The notes below the pieces were generated by a model that saw only the letters and a program-made list of their open reading frames with translations, made no database searches and was not told the origin of the DNA. Below are positions 10,766 to 23,195 of a DNA stretch of 64,000 nucleotides, in pieces (the stretch's first letter is position 1; the number at the start of each line of letters is the position of its first letter). The position numbers and the translations under genes were made by a program. The stretch is from Xiphydria camelus. Its lineage: Eukaryota; Arthropoda; Insecta; Hymenoptera; Xiphydriidae. The DNA lies in contig OY783194.1 in the NCBI GenBank assembly GCA_963678675.1, positions 11,500,607 through 11,564,606 of the forward strand. Reading direction: 5' to 3'.

Positions 10766-11519
10766 TTTCTTACAAGGAAGTTTACCTTCGTGTAGCCATC
10801 GAATCTGGCTTCACTTTTTGATATTTGTTTAGTGATTAGATGTATCGAAACGAAGTTTAATGTAAAAAATTGACGGCCTATAAGCATATTTTAAGAGTGC
10901 AACTGCCTCTCAGAATCCTTAAATCTCAAGTATCTGGCGTGTAAGTAATGAATAATAAATTCATATTTATATGATCTGTCGAATACCGCGTAATTAGTTA
11001 AAGAAATATTTAATTACTCCTTATTCTCAATGTCACTCTTTTTTTAGATAATGAATCTACTTATAGGCTACTAATTTTTTACATAGAATCTTATTTTGAT
11101 ACGCATTACAAAAATTCTCTCGATTCTCTGATACGTATACAAAAATCATTGTCAGATTAGATAGGTATACTGAGGCAATTCTTCTTTGCAAGTGATCAAA
11201 TGGAGTCTGACTGATTCCTCGATGTTCCTTGACTTAATTAGCTCGCAGATATTCGTAAAGAATGTCCCGAAATCTTGATACTTAAGAATTAATTATTGTT
11301 GTAAAATATCTTTGAGTTTTTCCAAATAACAATAAAAGTTACATCAGCATAGGATGCAGTCTTAACATAAAGCAGATTTTTATCAAATTACAGTCACATT
11401 TTCACCATCTTAGTGCATAAACAATGTAACATGTGAGACGGTAAAGTGACAGCGCCTGATTGCAATCTGTTGCTTAGAAAGTTGGAAGCAAAATATTTAT
11501 TGTTTTTATTTACAACTTA
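10766..11519. other. No gene seen
   Basis: AT-rich, no recognisable frame or repeat. Confidence 0.5.
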
Positions 11520-12118
11520 CAAGGAAACTGTCCCAGGTGTACCTCGCCGATTTCGTTCATTCTGATATATGTTATTTTACATCAAAATCTAAGAGATACG
11601 TATTTCTTTTATCGATGGAAAAACATTTCTAGAGGGGGTGAAATTAACCCTCAAAGCTGACAGCTCCAAGGAGTGATTTCTGGTTTTCACGGTACTTGCA
11701 ATTGATCTTTTGAAATGAAACCAAGTGGATAATAATCTACATAAAAAATGATGAAAAATGCAATTTATTACCTTTCGTGAGGGTAATCAATAAAAAAATT
11801 ATAAGGGTTTTTTACAGCATTTTGTGAATTTCAACCTTATAATTTTTTAATTAATTACTCTCAGGAAATGTAATAAATAGCATTTTTCATCATTTTTTAT
11901 GTAGATTATTATTATCCACTTGATTTCATTTCAAAAGATCAATCACAAGTATGTGAAAACCAGAAATCACTCCTAGGAGCTGTCAATTTTGAGGGTTAAT
12001 TTCACCCTCTAGAAATGTTTTTCCGCCGATAAAAAAAAATACGTATCTCTTAGATTTTGATGTAGAATGACATCAGAATGAACAAAATCGGCGAGGTACA
12101 CCTGGGACGGTTTCCTTG
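11520..12118. repeat. Palindromic MITE, ~600 bp, ~285-bp arms
   Basis: The arms 11520 to about 11805 and about 11835 to 12118 are close inverses. The ends read CAAGGAAACNGTCCCAGGTG. There is no coding content and only a ~30-bp loop. A transcript crossing it would fold into a long hairpin. Confidence 0.9.
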
Positions 12119-13152
12119 TTAGTAGATACTTTATACAGATTTTGCTGTATTTACAAGTTGGAATCTAACAACATCCAATGAAAATTCTACAATCCAGCAA
12201 TAGAAAAATCGGTATGGTAATAACAGCATTTCGAAAATGTAAATTACCAAGAAATTCCATTTAAAATCAGTTTGATGTGCATATTTTTAATTTCGTAATA
12301 CTTCAATTTAACAAAATATATATTTAGTCATTGTAACTAAATAGTTTGCTTTCAGAAATATAACCAATCTAAGAAAAAATTATACATGGTTGTCTAAATT
12401 CATTTTACGGTTATTCACATAGGAACAAAAATTGTGTACTACGTTGAAAAATTGCTGGTCTTAGAACAAATATTCCTTTCTAATGTGTATAAAAGGACTC
12501 AATGATGTTTTAGTTAAAGAGGTAAACAATATAAATAAAGTAATAAATCAAGAATACCTGCATATAGTGTAACAGCTAGAATGAGATTGCAGAAAATAGA
12601 AGAGCGATACTTGATCCAAGGTGATAGTGAGCATCAGCTACTTACGAGCCTAACATTCAGTAGAAAAATTATCCTTCATCGTTTAGGAAGCACATGACAG
12701 TCATTGGTTCGCATTCAGTATTTAGCCAATGACCATCAAGAATCACTCAACGGTTGCACATCCGCTGTGTCTGCAGAATGAACGTAATGTCTGATAGGTC
12801 ACGCTGAGGTATACATATGGTGATTAATATATGTAAATCTTCATAATGCAGCAGAAATCCTTATATTTTAACGCAGCGAGATCAAAAAGCCTCTTATATT
12901 TCAATTTTAAAAAGTATCGCTACTACACGGATTGGTCGTATGGCGTGTATGCATAGTTTCTGCAATTACACACGGCATTATGCGTTGAAATAACGCCCAG
13001 TGATCAGTAACACAACATATAATACATGTATACAATAATTCAGTATAAAGCGCATTTGATACGATTTTTTGATAAATCATTTTTCGCTATAGGAGAAGCC
13101 CTAGAGAAAAAAAAATAGGCCTCATTCCACCAACTAAAAAACTAACAATTTC
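12119..13152. other. No gene seen
   Basis: AT-rich spacer without recognised features. Confidence 0.5.
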
Positions 13153-13439
13153 TTAACCCTAGAATACATAGCCAGGGTATGCCATACCCTGTCTATTTTT
13201 TAAATACTCGTCCTTTCGTTACACTTTGATTTACTTACTTTCAAATATCTTTGGAAATAAATATCAGACTACAATTTCATTGGCGTAATCCTTTTTCTCA
13301 TAGTTTAACACACAATTGAAAAAAAAAGGAAAATCACTGCAGAAGACACGAATTTATAGCCGCAATATGACAGCAGTGTATGGCATACCCTGGCTGTGTG
13401 TTAACGTTACGATTTAGATGCTGCATGTTTCAGGATTAA
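13153..13439. mobile_element. piggyBac-type MITE with internal GCCAGGGTATGCC repeats
   Basis: TTAA at 13153-13156 and 13436-13439. The left end reads TTAACCCTAGAA, the classic piggyBac terminal sequence; the right end, inverted, reads TTAATCCTGAAACAT. Internal inverted copies of AGCCAGGGTATGCCATAC (13170-13190 and 13377-13398) act as a second, subterminal repeat pair. The left copy includes the perfect 19-bp palindrome CAGGGTATGCCATACCCTG. Confidence 0.88.
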
Positions 13440-13760
13440 GGCAGACCTACGTGCTTCACCTGTAAACTTTCTCTGTTACAAGAAGTCCCATAGATTAACC
13501 TATATTGCTAATGCTTATGTATAATACTTCACCAAGTACTGGAACGCTATTCCGCGCATACATATGACATACATAAGAAAACATACATACATATTTTCAA
13601 ACATAAGAAAACCTATATACAACAACGACGATAATTGTTGATCACGCGTAGAGTATATCACCAGTACCGGAGAAACTGGATATGGCTGAAAATTCAACGA
13701 AATGCCGAATCGATTTGGTCACGGAGCAGCTGGTCCGGGGACAGAAGCAATCAGAAGTCA

Positions 13761-13966
13761 GGAGGAAGCTCTTGCCGGGGGAATGAGGCTTGATCCTGGG
13801 TGTCGGGTGCAGGAAGGAGACAGAAGAGGAGGAGGCTCTTGCCGGGGGAATGAGGCTTGATCCTGGGTGCCGGGCAGGAAGGAGACAGAAGAGGAGGAAG
13901 CTCGTGCCGGGGGAATGAGGCTTGATTCTGGGTGCCGCGTGCAGGAATGAGACAGAAGAGGAGGAA
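13761..13966. repeat. Minisatellite, about three units of 65-67 bp
   Basis: The block starting GCCGGGGGAATGAGGCTTGA recurs at 13774, 13841 and 13906, a period of 67 then 65 bp. The purine-rich linker ACAGAAGAGGAGGA separates units. Confidence 0.9.
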
Positions 13967-14620
13967 GAATCGAAGGCGGCGGTGGCGGGGGGTGGTAGCG
14001 ACGGCGGATGTTGGAAGGGAGCGGACGAACGCGAACGCAGAGGTTAGAGAATGGGTTGGTTTAACTCGCACTATTTGAGATAATTGATAGCCAGAATGGG
14101 CGCTTGTCCCCGCTCCTCTATAGCTGTACATAGACGCGCTCGTCCCAATGCAATTTACTTTCAACTGGACAGAGGACTGCATTAACGGTACCAGCGGGAC
14201 AACTATTGACTCGGGGGCAACGCGAAAGGCGCCTTTTGAGACGACAATACGAGGATTTTCAACGATTTCGTCGTCCCGGCTCGTCGGACTCGCTGCCCTC
14301 GAATATCAGCGGGACATCGAAAGCGAAATAATATACTGCATTAGAAGGAGCTCCGCTATGCTCCTTCTGGTACAACGAAGAGAGAAAGATCACTCACGTA
14401 CTTACGTGAAACAGGTTTTCGAAACGACTTTGCTAATGGGAATGAAGCGATCTTGCACGAGACATGTAAGCGAAGAAGAAGATGAGGAATTAAAGTGTCA
14501 TCACCTTAATCGCAGATTCTGTGATTTTTATGACTATTCATAATAACGGCATCGTATATGTATTCATAAATCTGCATTTGTAGGTGGGTATGCCTACGAT
14601 TCATACACTGAAGAATATCG
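13967..14620. other. No recognisable gene
   Basis: A 131-residue frame at 14148-14543 (+) shows no domain, signal peptide or membrane segment and follows GC-rich repeat sequence. It is not convincing as a gene. Confidence 0.4.
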
Positions 14621-14624
14621 AACT

Positions 14625-14981
14625 TCACAAAAAGTTGTGTATAGGAAAGCTCGACCACCACAAGTACAAGCGACAATAAATTGTGTTCATTTCATTTGAA
14701 AATGTATTGATATCAGAAAGCACGAAGTCCGTGCCTACTGATTTGATGGAATTGTCAATTATAACAATAAGCGATGTATCAACTCGAAGTTCAATAATAT
14801 TATTACTTATAAACTCAGGATTGAAATAACTATTTCCAAGTAAGCTACCAATGTATGTAATGGAGAATTTTGTGTATTGGAGATACGGATTGTTAATAGT
14901 ATGTAAAGGAAATGTCATAGTCGTAGTATTATTAATGGAAAGTGGAGTGCAATGGAACGATAAATTGAGTGTCAACAATCA
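14625..14981 (-). CDS. Unrecognised reading frame, about 118 codons
   Basis: This frame follows the one at 15119-15463 on the same strand, without its own ATG. It is rich in Ile, Asn, Ser and Thr, with short beta-like hydrophobic stretches (KFSITYIGSLLGNSYF, DTSLIVIIDNSIKSV). It ends at a stop next to 14625. No domain was recognised, and a chance frame in AT-rich DNA cannot be excluded. Confidence 0.2.
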
Positions 14982-15118
14982 TGCAATAGTTGCTAAAGGG
15001 TTCAATTTTTTTCTGTTTCATCTCATTTTCCCGTACATAAAAAAATTACGTTCAGAAAAAACTTTAGTTACAATCTTTTTCCACTCCAACTTTTAATTAA
15101 TGCCTCTATGGCTATTTT

Positions 15119-15463
15119 TTACAGTTTCTTTGAAAACTGATTATGTTTGTAAAATGAGTCATTATAAAACATAATGTTTTCGAGGGTATGGTGAATATAG
15201 GACGATATGCCGTAGCTATTAGTTATCGAACTGACGATACCATACGGGACCTGAGGTTCTAACGACTTATAGTGCTTGGCAATGGCGTCTAAAAAAATTC
15301 TGAGGTCCTTATCGTCCATCAAATGTAAGCATATACCGAAGAACATATACGGCAAAAGTGTCTGCGTTTTCCGCAATGCTTTTACGTCGGCCAGATGATT
15401 AAGATTTCGAGAATTTTTGTTTACAAGCTGTTGCCAGGTACTATAATTTATTATAACACAGGT
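15119..15463 (-). CDS. Unrecognised reading frame, about 115 residues
   Basis: On the minus strand a frame stays open from about 15463 to a stop at 15119. It reads like real protein: balanced composition, hydrophobic runs alternating with charged residues (for example LPYMFFGICLHLMDDKDL, then IFLDAIAKHYKSLEPQVPYG). No ATG starts it, so it would be a downstream exon or a remnant. I do not recognise the family. It lies 140 bp from a second open frame on the same strand (14625-14981), and the two may be parts of one decayed gene. Confidence 0.25.
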   Translation of the reverse strand, partial: TCVIINYSTWQQLVNKNSRNLNHLADVKALRKTQTLLPYMFFGICLHLMDDKDLRIFLDAIAKHYKSLEPQVPYGIVSSITNSYGISSYIHHTLENIMFYNDSFYKHNQFSKKL

Positions 15464-15469
15464 TTACAA

Positions 15470-16321
15470 AAAAAAAAGTCCGGACTATTTGACCGGACCA
15501 TGGTATTCCGAGGTATTTTTGCGTCCTGAATCCGATCCCGAGGTCATCTGAGCCACGTCACATCTGAGCATCTGAGCAGAATAGCTGGGGAAAACTTATC
15601 GATTTATCATACGAGTACATCGCTGAAGATCGGAGAGATCTCACCTTTTCGATCAAAAATGGATCTTCGATCGGCGTCGTTACAACGTCGTTTTAACATC
15701 GATCGATAATCCATTTCTAAGACGGGTTTCCCACCGCATTATATTGTGTTGTTAGTTGCACGTAATAATCATAGCGTCATATTCATACAAATTTTATAAC
15801 AATAATATTTACTTAAAATTTAAAGAATTTTTTTCAACATTTAGAGAAAAATGTGAGATATCCAATGCCAGTAATTCAGGCGATTAATAAAATTTTAACA
15901 TGCCATAACCCTCAGAATCATCTCCGACTTCGATTCTGTATTATTATTATACAGTGCTATTCGCTCCGTGCATATGAACACTGTTATGCATTAGTGAGCG
16001 TGTGCGATTGTACACATGCATATCCGCAGCGCTCTGTTTTGTGGATCGGTATTTTTTGATGGATATTTGCTTTGCACGTATACTGCCATATCGAAGTTAA
16101 AGTATAATAGTGGCCGCCACGCGCGGAAGAAGTAAAACTTCGATACTGATGGGTAGAAAAGAAAATAAACAAGCAATCAACAATAGTAATACCATGACAT
16201 TTCAATCTCTATGGACTGTTTAAAAACATGTTTTTATCTGCCACAGGTATGACATCTAGCTTTCCCCTTGCGACTACGCCTGCGTGAATCACGAAATAAT
16301 CTCATTCCCTATTTTACCCCC
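15470..16321. other. No gene; fragment of the 6241 hairpin family at 16109-16147
   Basis: GTGGCCGCCACGCGCGGAAG followed by a match to the next ~20 bases of the 6241-6280 arm shows a truncated copy of that repeat. The rest has no recognised feature. Confidence 0.6.
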
Positions 16322-16325
16322 TTAA

Positions 16326-16849
16326 GGTTTCTCGAGCGTTATACTTACTAAAAATGGTAAGAAATGCTTGAGAATGATTGCATTCGGTAGATTGAAGTAA
16401 AAAAAAATTCAGTTAAATTTTCAAGTCTTTTAAGAAGCTCGTTGCAAAGATTTTTTGATAACAAAATAACATACGTTCTTATGGGTTATAACTAACAAAC
16501 CGCGATATTTTTGAGAAAAATAGTGAAAAAATTCTGAAAATTTTTGAACAGCAAGTTTAATGACAAAAAACCTTTATACCAATTTTCACGTTCATTAAGA
16601 AGCCTGTTATTTTTGTATTAATTGTTCTTTGTAAATTTAACCTTTGATAAGTCAATGTGGCAACGTTGCATGACGACACAACATAACCAGATGTTTTGGG
16701 CTCCATTTTTTAACTCACAGATACAGACAAATACTACTGTACGTCAAACGATGTTGCCACATCGCACGAAGAACATACTTTAGAGTGTTACTGTACTTCA
16801 GTGGACTAACTTTTAGCAGGGAAAAAGCCCTTGTACCGCTCGAGAAACC
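16326..16849. mobile_element. Non-autonomous TTAA element, 524 bp
   Basis: The inverted ends GGTTTCTCGAGCG (16326-16338) and CGCTCGAGAAACC (16837-16849) are flanked by TTAA at 16322-16325 and 16850-16853. The surrounding sequence ccccc-TTAA-gggagtaggta is found uninterrupted at 16997-17015, so the empty target is known. No coding capacity. Confidence 0.88.
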
Positions 16850-17150
16850 TTAAGGGAGTAGGTATATAGATAGTGGGTATATAAAAAACACACATATTCG
16901 AATACAACGTTGTGTCAAAATTTTAAAGCAATCGGTGAAGAACTTTCGAAGATTGAAGCTTTTGGACAAACGAAAATTTATATTTTTATTTATTTACCCC
17001 CTTAAGGGAGTAGGTAATATAAATAGTAGGTATATAAAAACACGCTCGTATTCGACTGCAATGTTGTGTCAAAATTTCAAAGCAATCGGTGAAGAACTTT
17101 CGGAGATCTTAGATTTTGTACAAACGATCAGTTATCTTTTTATTTATATA
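16850..17150. repeat. Direct duplication of ~150 bp
   Basis: Units beginning TTAAGGGAGTAGGTA at 16850 and 17002 share a TATATAAAAA stretch, then TGTTGTGTCAAAATTT and AGCAATCGGTGAAGAACTTT. The second half resembles non-coding parts of the TTAA elements at 17.6-18.1 and 46.9-47.0 kb. Confidence 0.8.
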
Positions 17151-17581
17151 GATTTCATAATTACATCCTTACAATTTTATCTCGGTTTTATACTCAATTA
17201 ATTTATTTAGAGTTGAAAAATGTGCTTTGAAACTTGATTTTATTGTCGTCTATAGGAGATACGTAATAAATAAAACCAATATAACAATTAGAGTAATAGG
17301 CAGCATGCAGGGCGGATTCGTCCTCCTACAACATAAGGGTCATGCGAGTGCAAGTGAGAGCGCCTATTAACTACGGTGATCGCATAAGAGCTTCCTTGTC
17401 TAACTGAACAAGCCTGGTGGACAGAAAATGCGCGATAAAGAAGGTCTTACTAATTGTAAAACCAAGGGATATATATTTTGTTGCGTGATATCTGGGGAGC
17501 CAATTTTTGAGATTCCACATATCAATTTTTGAAACCGAATGAAAATGATCTGATGTTCTTCATGTTCATATATACGAGCAT
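17151..17581. other. No gene seen
   Basis: No recognisable gene or repeat. Confidence 0.5.
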
Positions 17582-18153
17582 TTAAGGGGTAAGGCTACCA
17601 TGCGCGTCAAGAAAGAAGGACGAGTTTGGGAATTTTTTGTAGGAGTATAGTAAAAGCTGTAGAATTTCCTTATACAATACTTTATCAAATGTCTTTAGAG
17701 ATACAAAAAAAAAATTTTTGTTTAAATTTTTGGTTAAGAAATGGCCGCTCTAGGATCCGGTTTCTGCAACGAGTTTTTCTGGAGGTCCAAAACGGGCGAA
17801 CCGCCTGCATCTCCAAACGTGAACCTAGAACAAAAATTCAAACATTTTTCTTTAATATATATCATAAACTAATAGACCACGTAAGGGATTTTAGAAATAT
17901 CGATTTTTCGAGAAATGTTGAGCATATGAAGGAAAAGTTCACGTTTTCACGTAAGAATTTCATATTTAATCGTTTATATAACAAAAAGTTTACAACATAT
18001 CGAAAAAGCCCTACGTGGTCTATTTGATTATATATGTATAAAGATACTCTCAAAATTTGAAGGCAATGGACAAAGATTTGTAGCCGTTAGCGGTTCGCGC
18101 GATTTTGAAAATGGTGTTCTGAGAAAAATGCGTTTAAAGTTTGAAGTAATATT

Positions 18154-18307
18154 TTATGATCGAAAATTATAGTATACCTTTAATCCGCGATGCATCATAT
18201 AGTTGCATCCTGCATCGTATAGTTGGCTTTCTATATTGACGTTGAATTCTTCTTCTTTTCTGGCCGATTTTGAATCAGTTCGAGCTGTTTTTGCAGCGTC
18301 AGTCAGC
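18154..18307 (-). pseudogene. Transposase of the outer TTAA element, C-terminal part
   Basis: The frame continues directly from 25525 once the insertion and one copy of GATCG are removed: ...DFSNRS joins SLTDAAKTARTDSK and then SARKEEEFNVN. It is homologous to SSLDSKEARTARRQEM at the same place in the 48.5-kb copy. Ends with LYDAGCNYM. Downstream non-coding sequence (18050-18150) also aligns with that copy. Confidence 0.75.
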
Positions 18308-18787
18308 GATCGCACAGTGGGACGAAATTCCGAAAAGCTGGCCAAAAGTCGAAAAATGAAGATTTTAATTCGGGGTTTTCGAGTGGTTGGTTAGTGACAC
18401 AAGAAGTCAGAGGATGTAATTCCGAGAGATTGATTGATTGATTGATTGATATTTTTATTTATGATCCACAGTTGGACCAAATATACATGCAGCGAACTGC
18501 AGGAACAAGCGGAAAATAACAATCATTAACATAGTAAATAAATAGACATAAGCATGTAAATAACTTGAGATTTAGCAGTGGGAGAGTAGCAGTGAAAGAT
18601 TTGCTCTCTAAAGCAATATATTGTAGACCTGTCATCCCGTGACAACACTTGGGATGGCATAAATAACAGTTTTATAAGGGGAAAAACGAGAAATGAATGA
18701 ATGAGTGACATTAATTAGTTGATGAGACCGTAGTTAGTGAGCTTTCTTGTTCAACGAGGTGGGCTTTTAAGTTCGTCTTGAATTGTT

Positions 18788-21569
18788 TCAAGCTCGTAGT
18801 TTTCCGTCTCGTAGTTGTCTACGAGATGGTGAAGCTTTTATCTCAGCCGGAAGAGAGTTCCAAATGGATGGTGCGGAGACTGCAAATGCGTACTCGTATG
18901 CATCTGTACGATAATTAGGAACAAGCAGTTGTTGGCTATGGAGGCCTCTCAGAGGCCGTGGCGTGCTACGAGAAATAAGTAACTCTGCAAGGAAAGATGG
19001 GCAGTTCTCGCGTAGAGTTGTGTAAGTCAGACAAGCCACTGCTTGTTTCCTGGCATCGTTGACAGTGAGCCATCCCAATTCACGCCTATAAGGGGTGATA
19101 GACGCGTCACGTGGGAGATTAAAAATGTGCCTGATACCTCTGTTTATCAGCCTCTGCAGCTTCAGGTCGTTGACTGCTCCCGTACCAAGAATGACAGCAG
19201 AACAGTAGTCTATGTGCAGAAGCACTAGTGCAGAAACTAGGCATTTGCGCAAGCTGCTGTCGGTGTACTCTCGCATCTGTTGGAGTTTGTAGATAACTCC
19301 ATTCACCTTTGACGTGACGCTGGCGATATGCTGGTGGAACGTCAACTTCGAGTCCAGTGTAACTCCCAGGTTTTTAACAAATTTGACGAACGGAATTTTA
19401 TTAGAGCAAAAGCCAAGCGTGGGAAGATCCAAAAAGTTGATTCGGTTTACCAAGCGGTTATTGCCAAGAATGATTGCCTTAGTCTTATGGGGGTTTAGAC
19501 GACGTCGATTTCTCCGGGCCCAGTCTTCAATACCTGCAATGTCATTGTTAAGGCCTTCGATACTATTGGGCAAGTTCGAAAGTGGACATGTAGTATAAAT
19601 TTGGAGATCGTCGGCAAATAAGAGCCGCTTAGCAAATCCTATCGATGTCCCAATATCATTTATGAACAATGAAAAGAGTAAAGGCCGCAAAACGGAGCAT
19701 TGTGGGACTCTTGTGTTAGTGCTAATCCAGCTGGTGCAGGAGCCACCGTCGAGCTTGACTGCCTGTTGCCTATTACAGAGGTACGAAGCGAACCATTTAA
19801 TTGCCACCTCAGAGAATCCCATCTTTCGAAGTTTGCGAAGAAGAATGTCGTGAGGGACTAAGTCAAATGCCTTCGAAAAGTCGAAGAGGACCAAGACAGT
19901 AACTTGACGACTTTCCACTCCTCGTCTAACATCACTGAGAAGTTTAGTCAGCGCAGTTGCTGTACTGTGACAAGGTCGAAAACCACATTGCCACGGATCC
20001 AGGACCGAGAAGAGCTTAATGTACAGAGCGACCTGATCATAGATGAGGCGTTCCAGGATCTTACTCAAGATGGGTAACAGTGAGATCGGTCGATAGTCAC
20101 TGGCTGATATAGGGGTGGCAATCTTATTAATTGGCACAATTACGGCTTTTTTCCAAGCTGTTGGGAACCAGCCGTCAACTATAGAGCGATTAAAAATTAC
20201 AACTAGGAAGCCCATCACCGCAGTCAGGACAGGCACAAGCATCCGCAGGCTAAGGCCGTTAGCTCCAGTGGTATTCGATTTAGCCGCGTGCACTGCTTCC
20301 TCAATGCTAGTAGCTGAGATACGGTCGAAAGAGAATTCCGGCCTGTAGGATCAGGTGGAAAATCATTTATTGATACCCGGGCGAGAGCCGCATTGAGTTC
20401 TTCAGCCGGGATGGCCAATGGGGGTATGCACAAGGTGTTAATCAGGCCTAAATTACGCAGTTCAGCCCACATACTAGTAGGAGACAGTCCAGCAAGTCTA
20501 GCACGATAGTAGTCAACTCTGGCTTGAATCAGTTGTGCACGTAGATTATCGCGAGCTGACCTGTATTCTTAGAGTTCATGCTGTCGCCTGTTCCGTCGGT
20601 AGCGCCTATAGATGGTATGTAGTCTCCGTTGGGCTCTGCCAAGTGTAGACGTAACCCAAGGAGCATGCTTCAGTGAATTGACTCTGATGGATGTAACGGG
20701 AGCAATGGAGTCGAGTGCGGCAAAGAATTTTAGGTAGAATTTTTCCAGAGCTGAGTCAATAGCGAGGTCTCGTTCAGCAAGTTCCGTTCAGTTGATTCCA
20801 TTGAATAGGTTCTGAGCTTTAGCATCAGAAAGCTTGCCAAGGCGACGTGTATTGATAACCTTGGATATAGGGCGGACACCTTGGACCACAAGTCCAGCAT
20901 AGATTAAATGATGACCAGCCCCTATCGGGGCCTCTGATTTGCCCCAAGAACAGATTTAATCAGATTCATCTACTATGAAGAGGTCAAGCCAAGTTTCAGA
21001 GTTAGCAGATACGTGGGTGGCTCCATGGTTGACTAGTTTAAGCGATAGATCACACATAAGCGTCCTAATGTAGCCGGCATCAGAGCCAGAGCCAAGTTGA
21101 TCGGCATTAAAGTCGCCCAAGATTATCTTATGCGTATAATCACCCATGGCAGATGCGATTCTCAAACCGAGGTCGTCCGGGGTCGTGAAAGCATCGTGAG
21201 GAGGACGATAGATGATAGCTACAAAGATTGGCGGGACGCCTACTTTTTCAAGTTCGCACATGAGGTACTCCATCTGCCCAGGCCTATCAACCGTCTCCGA
21301 TCTGCTGATGACTGTCACGGAGAACGATTTGTGCACATAAAGGGCTACCCCCCCACCATGCACATTCCTGTCGCTCCGCAAAACCGTGAATCCTGCTAGG
21401 TTGATAATAGAATCAGGTATTTGTGGAGAAAGTCACGTCTCAGTGACTCCTATGACTTGATATGGTAAACTTGTGTCAAGATGATTTTTGAGTTGGCCCG
21501 TGTATGAGCGGAGGGAGTTTGCGTTGAGGCAGCAGCCGCAGAAGATATTATTAGTTATATGTGATCGCA
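18788..21569 (-). pseudogene. LINE ORF2: APE endonuclease and reverse transcriptase
   Basis: The endonuclease begins near 21569 (CCLNANSLRSYTGQL, then VIGVTET followed by a stop), continues RSDRNVHGGGVALYV, AIIYRPP and ILGDFNAD, and ends WLDLFIVDESD at 20956. A degenerate linker spans 20950-20300. The reverse transcriptase (20293-18788) shows YRPISLLPILSKILERL, VLFDFSKAFDLVPHDILL, VPQCSVLRPLLFSLFIND and RLLFADDLQIYT; the FADD box holds the catalytic aspartates. VPQCSVLRP replaces the expected VPQGSVLGP, which would probably damage the enzyme. Multiple stops confirm a dead copy. Confidence 0.9.
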
Positions 21570-21605
21570 TTGAGAATTGTGCGCGGGGTGAGCAGGTCGA
21601 GAACG

Positions 21606-22662
21606 TTATTGAGACTGGCCGGCATAGAGCTGCGCAATCCTGAGTATATCAGCACTGGAGTTGACGATTTGCACCAGCCCACCGTCAGAAGCTTTGGCGA
21701 AGACAGTTGAGTTTCTACACCACACGTACTTGAAGCCCGCAGCTTTCAGTCCGACTTTGGCTTCGTTTAATAGTTTGACCACATATGATGCTAGTAATTC
21801 ATTTACATTGATGACTGGATTTCCAGGTTGATTGATGGCTGGATCGTCGTTGGTTAACATACTTTTATCAAGCTGCTCATACCTGAGTGGACCAAAAGTG
21901 CGCTTGGCCCTCAGAAAGCGATTTGTAATGGAGGAATCGTTAAGTGTCACAGCAAAGGGTATCTTTAGAGACTGCTGGGATAGTACTGCGTCCTTTTTCC
22001 TGAGCAATCTTGCGCTTAGTACAAATATCAACTTTAAGTGCCTTCGCAATGGCCAGGGTTAACTGAAGTAGAATTCCCTCGCTAACTTGTCCAAAGAACA
22101 GGCCAGATATCGACAAACCATTTCCGGTCGGTTGATTCGATAGTCCCCTCTGCATGCACAGAGCATTTGCATTCGCTGCCGCTTGACTTCTAGCGAGACT
22201 ATTAGCACTAGCCGTACTTGAGCCATCCACCGCCGACAGTTCATTCATGCGAGTCTCAAGCTCATGAAGTGATTTTTTGATGTCCGTATTTTCGAGAGCT
22301 AGCTGGTCAGTTCTATTGACAAGCAAGCCATTAGTAGCCGAAAGCTGGGCCGTAGTATTTTTTAGAGCCGCTACGTCAGTGCTAACAGTATCCACTGCAG
22401 CTCGAATTAGTGGCAACTTGGTCAGGGTACCGGAGATCGTTCTGAGTTCGACCATGAGTGACTCCAACGTGACTGACTCTGTGGTGGCTGTCTCTGGCAT
22501 GGGTTTGGTGTGCCGGGTGACTCTCTTAGTAGGTTTGACTACACCAGAGTTATCATCATCAGGCTGGTCCCGTTTCCTGTTAGTGCTGGATGCATGAGAC
22601 GAGCCTGAGGCATCAGAGCCAGCAGGTGATACAGGTTGTCGAGTATTTGGGATGTCAGACAT
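21606..22662 (-). pseudogene. LINE ORF1 with coiled coil and FP25K-like C-terminus
   Basis: It starts MSDIPNTRQPVSPAGSDASG. A basic stretch (NRKRDQPDDD, KPTKRVTRHTK) is followed by a heptad-rich region (about residues 60-140) likely to form a coiled coil for ORF1 multimerisation. A frameshift near 21950-22050 leads into the C-terminal part (LKIPFAVTLNDSSITNRFLR, then FKYVWCRNSTVFAKASDG). That last motif is typical of insect CR1-like ORF1 proteins related to the FP25K fold. ORF1 binds the LINE RNA. Length is near normal for the group; it is broken by the one frameshift. Confidence 0.75.
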
Positions 22663-23126
22663 GGCTAATTCGTTGAATTAGAGCACTCGACTTTGCTTGA
22701 GTTTAAACTAGTATTACCCCTGGAGCGGTCGCCTTGAACAGTTTACGTACTATCACCAGTAGGTGGCGCCAGATGCGAGATAAGAGGGCAGGCCCCAGAC
22801 GAGTCACAGCTGATCGAGGTTGAGTGCGCAGCCACCAGGTGGCTGTAGTCCCGAGGTCTCACTTAGTCAAACCGGGAACGATGGCGGCACAGCGCATGCG
22901 CAGCAGACCAAAAGGCGACACTTTCACTAACCTCAATGTCGAGGATCCAGTTGTTAGAAAGTCAATTAATTATCCGGACAGGCTCGCACCGAGAAACCGA
23001 CCAGACCGAAGGCAAGCCCGTACAAAAAAGCACACGCAGCGCCCGCAAGCGAAGAACACCCGAGAAACGATACATAGGCAGAAAATCGCAAAAGGGGCAG
23101 AGCGACAGCAGTAACAACACAATGCA

Positions 23127-23195
23127 CTCGAGAGAGAGAGAGGGGGAGAGGGAGAGGGGGGAGCGAGAGAAAGGGGGGAGAGGGAGAGCGAGAGA
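23127..23195. repeat. (GA)n/(GGGA)n low-complexity run
   Basis: A purine-only tract of about 70 bases beginning GAGAGAGAGAGGGGG. Chance frames on both strands here are artefacts of the repeat. Confidence 0.9.

Larger units (their letters stand above)
18432..22960 (-). mobile_element. CR1/Jockey-group LINE, minus strand, about 4.5 kb
   Basis: A non-LTR element with ORF1 (22662-21606), an APE endonuclease and reverse transcriptase (21569-18788), and a 3' tail of (CAAT)n on its sense strand at 18427-18450. The 5' boundary is not fixed: GC-rich sequence continues to about 23100, and I found no target duplication. Several stops and frameshifts show it is inactive. Confidence 0.85.

Noticed and set aside
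13751..14182. 143-residue minus-strand frame over the 67-bp minisatellite
   Set aside because: The peptide simply translates the tandem units; no conservation beyond the DNA repeat.
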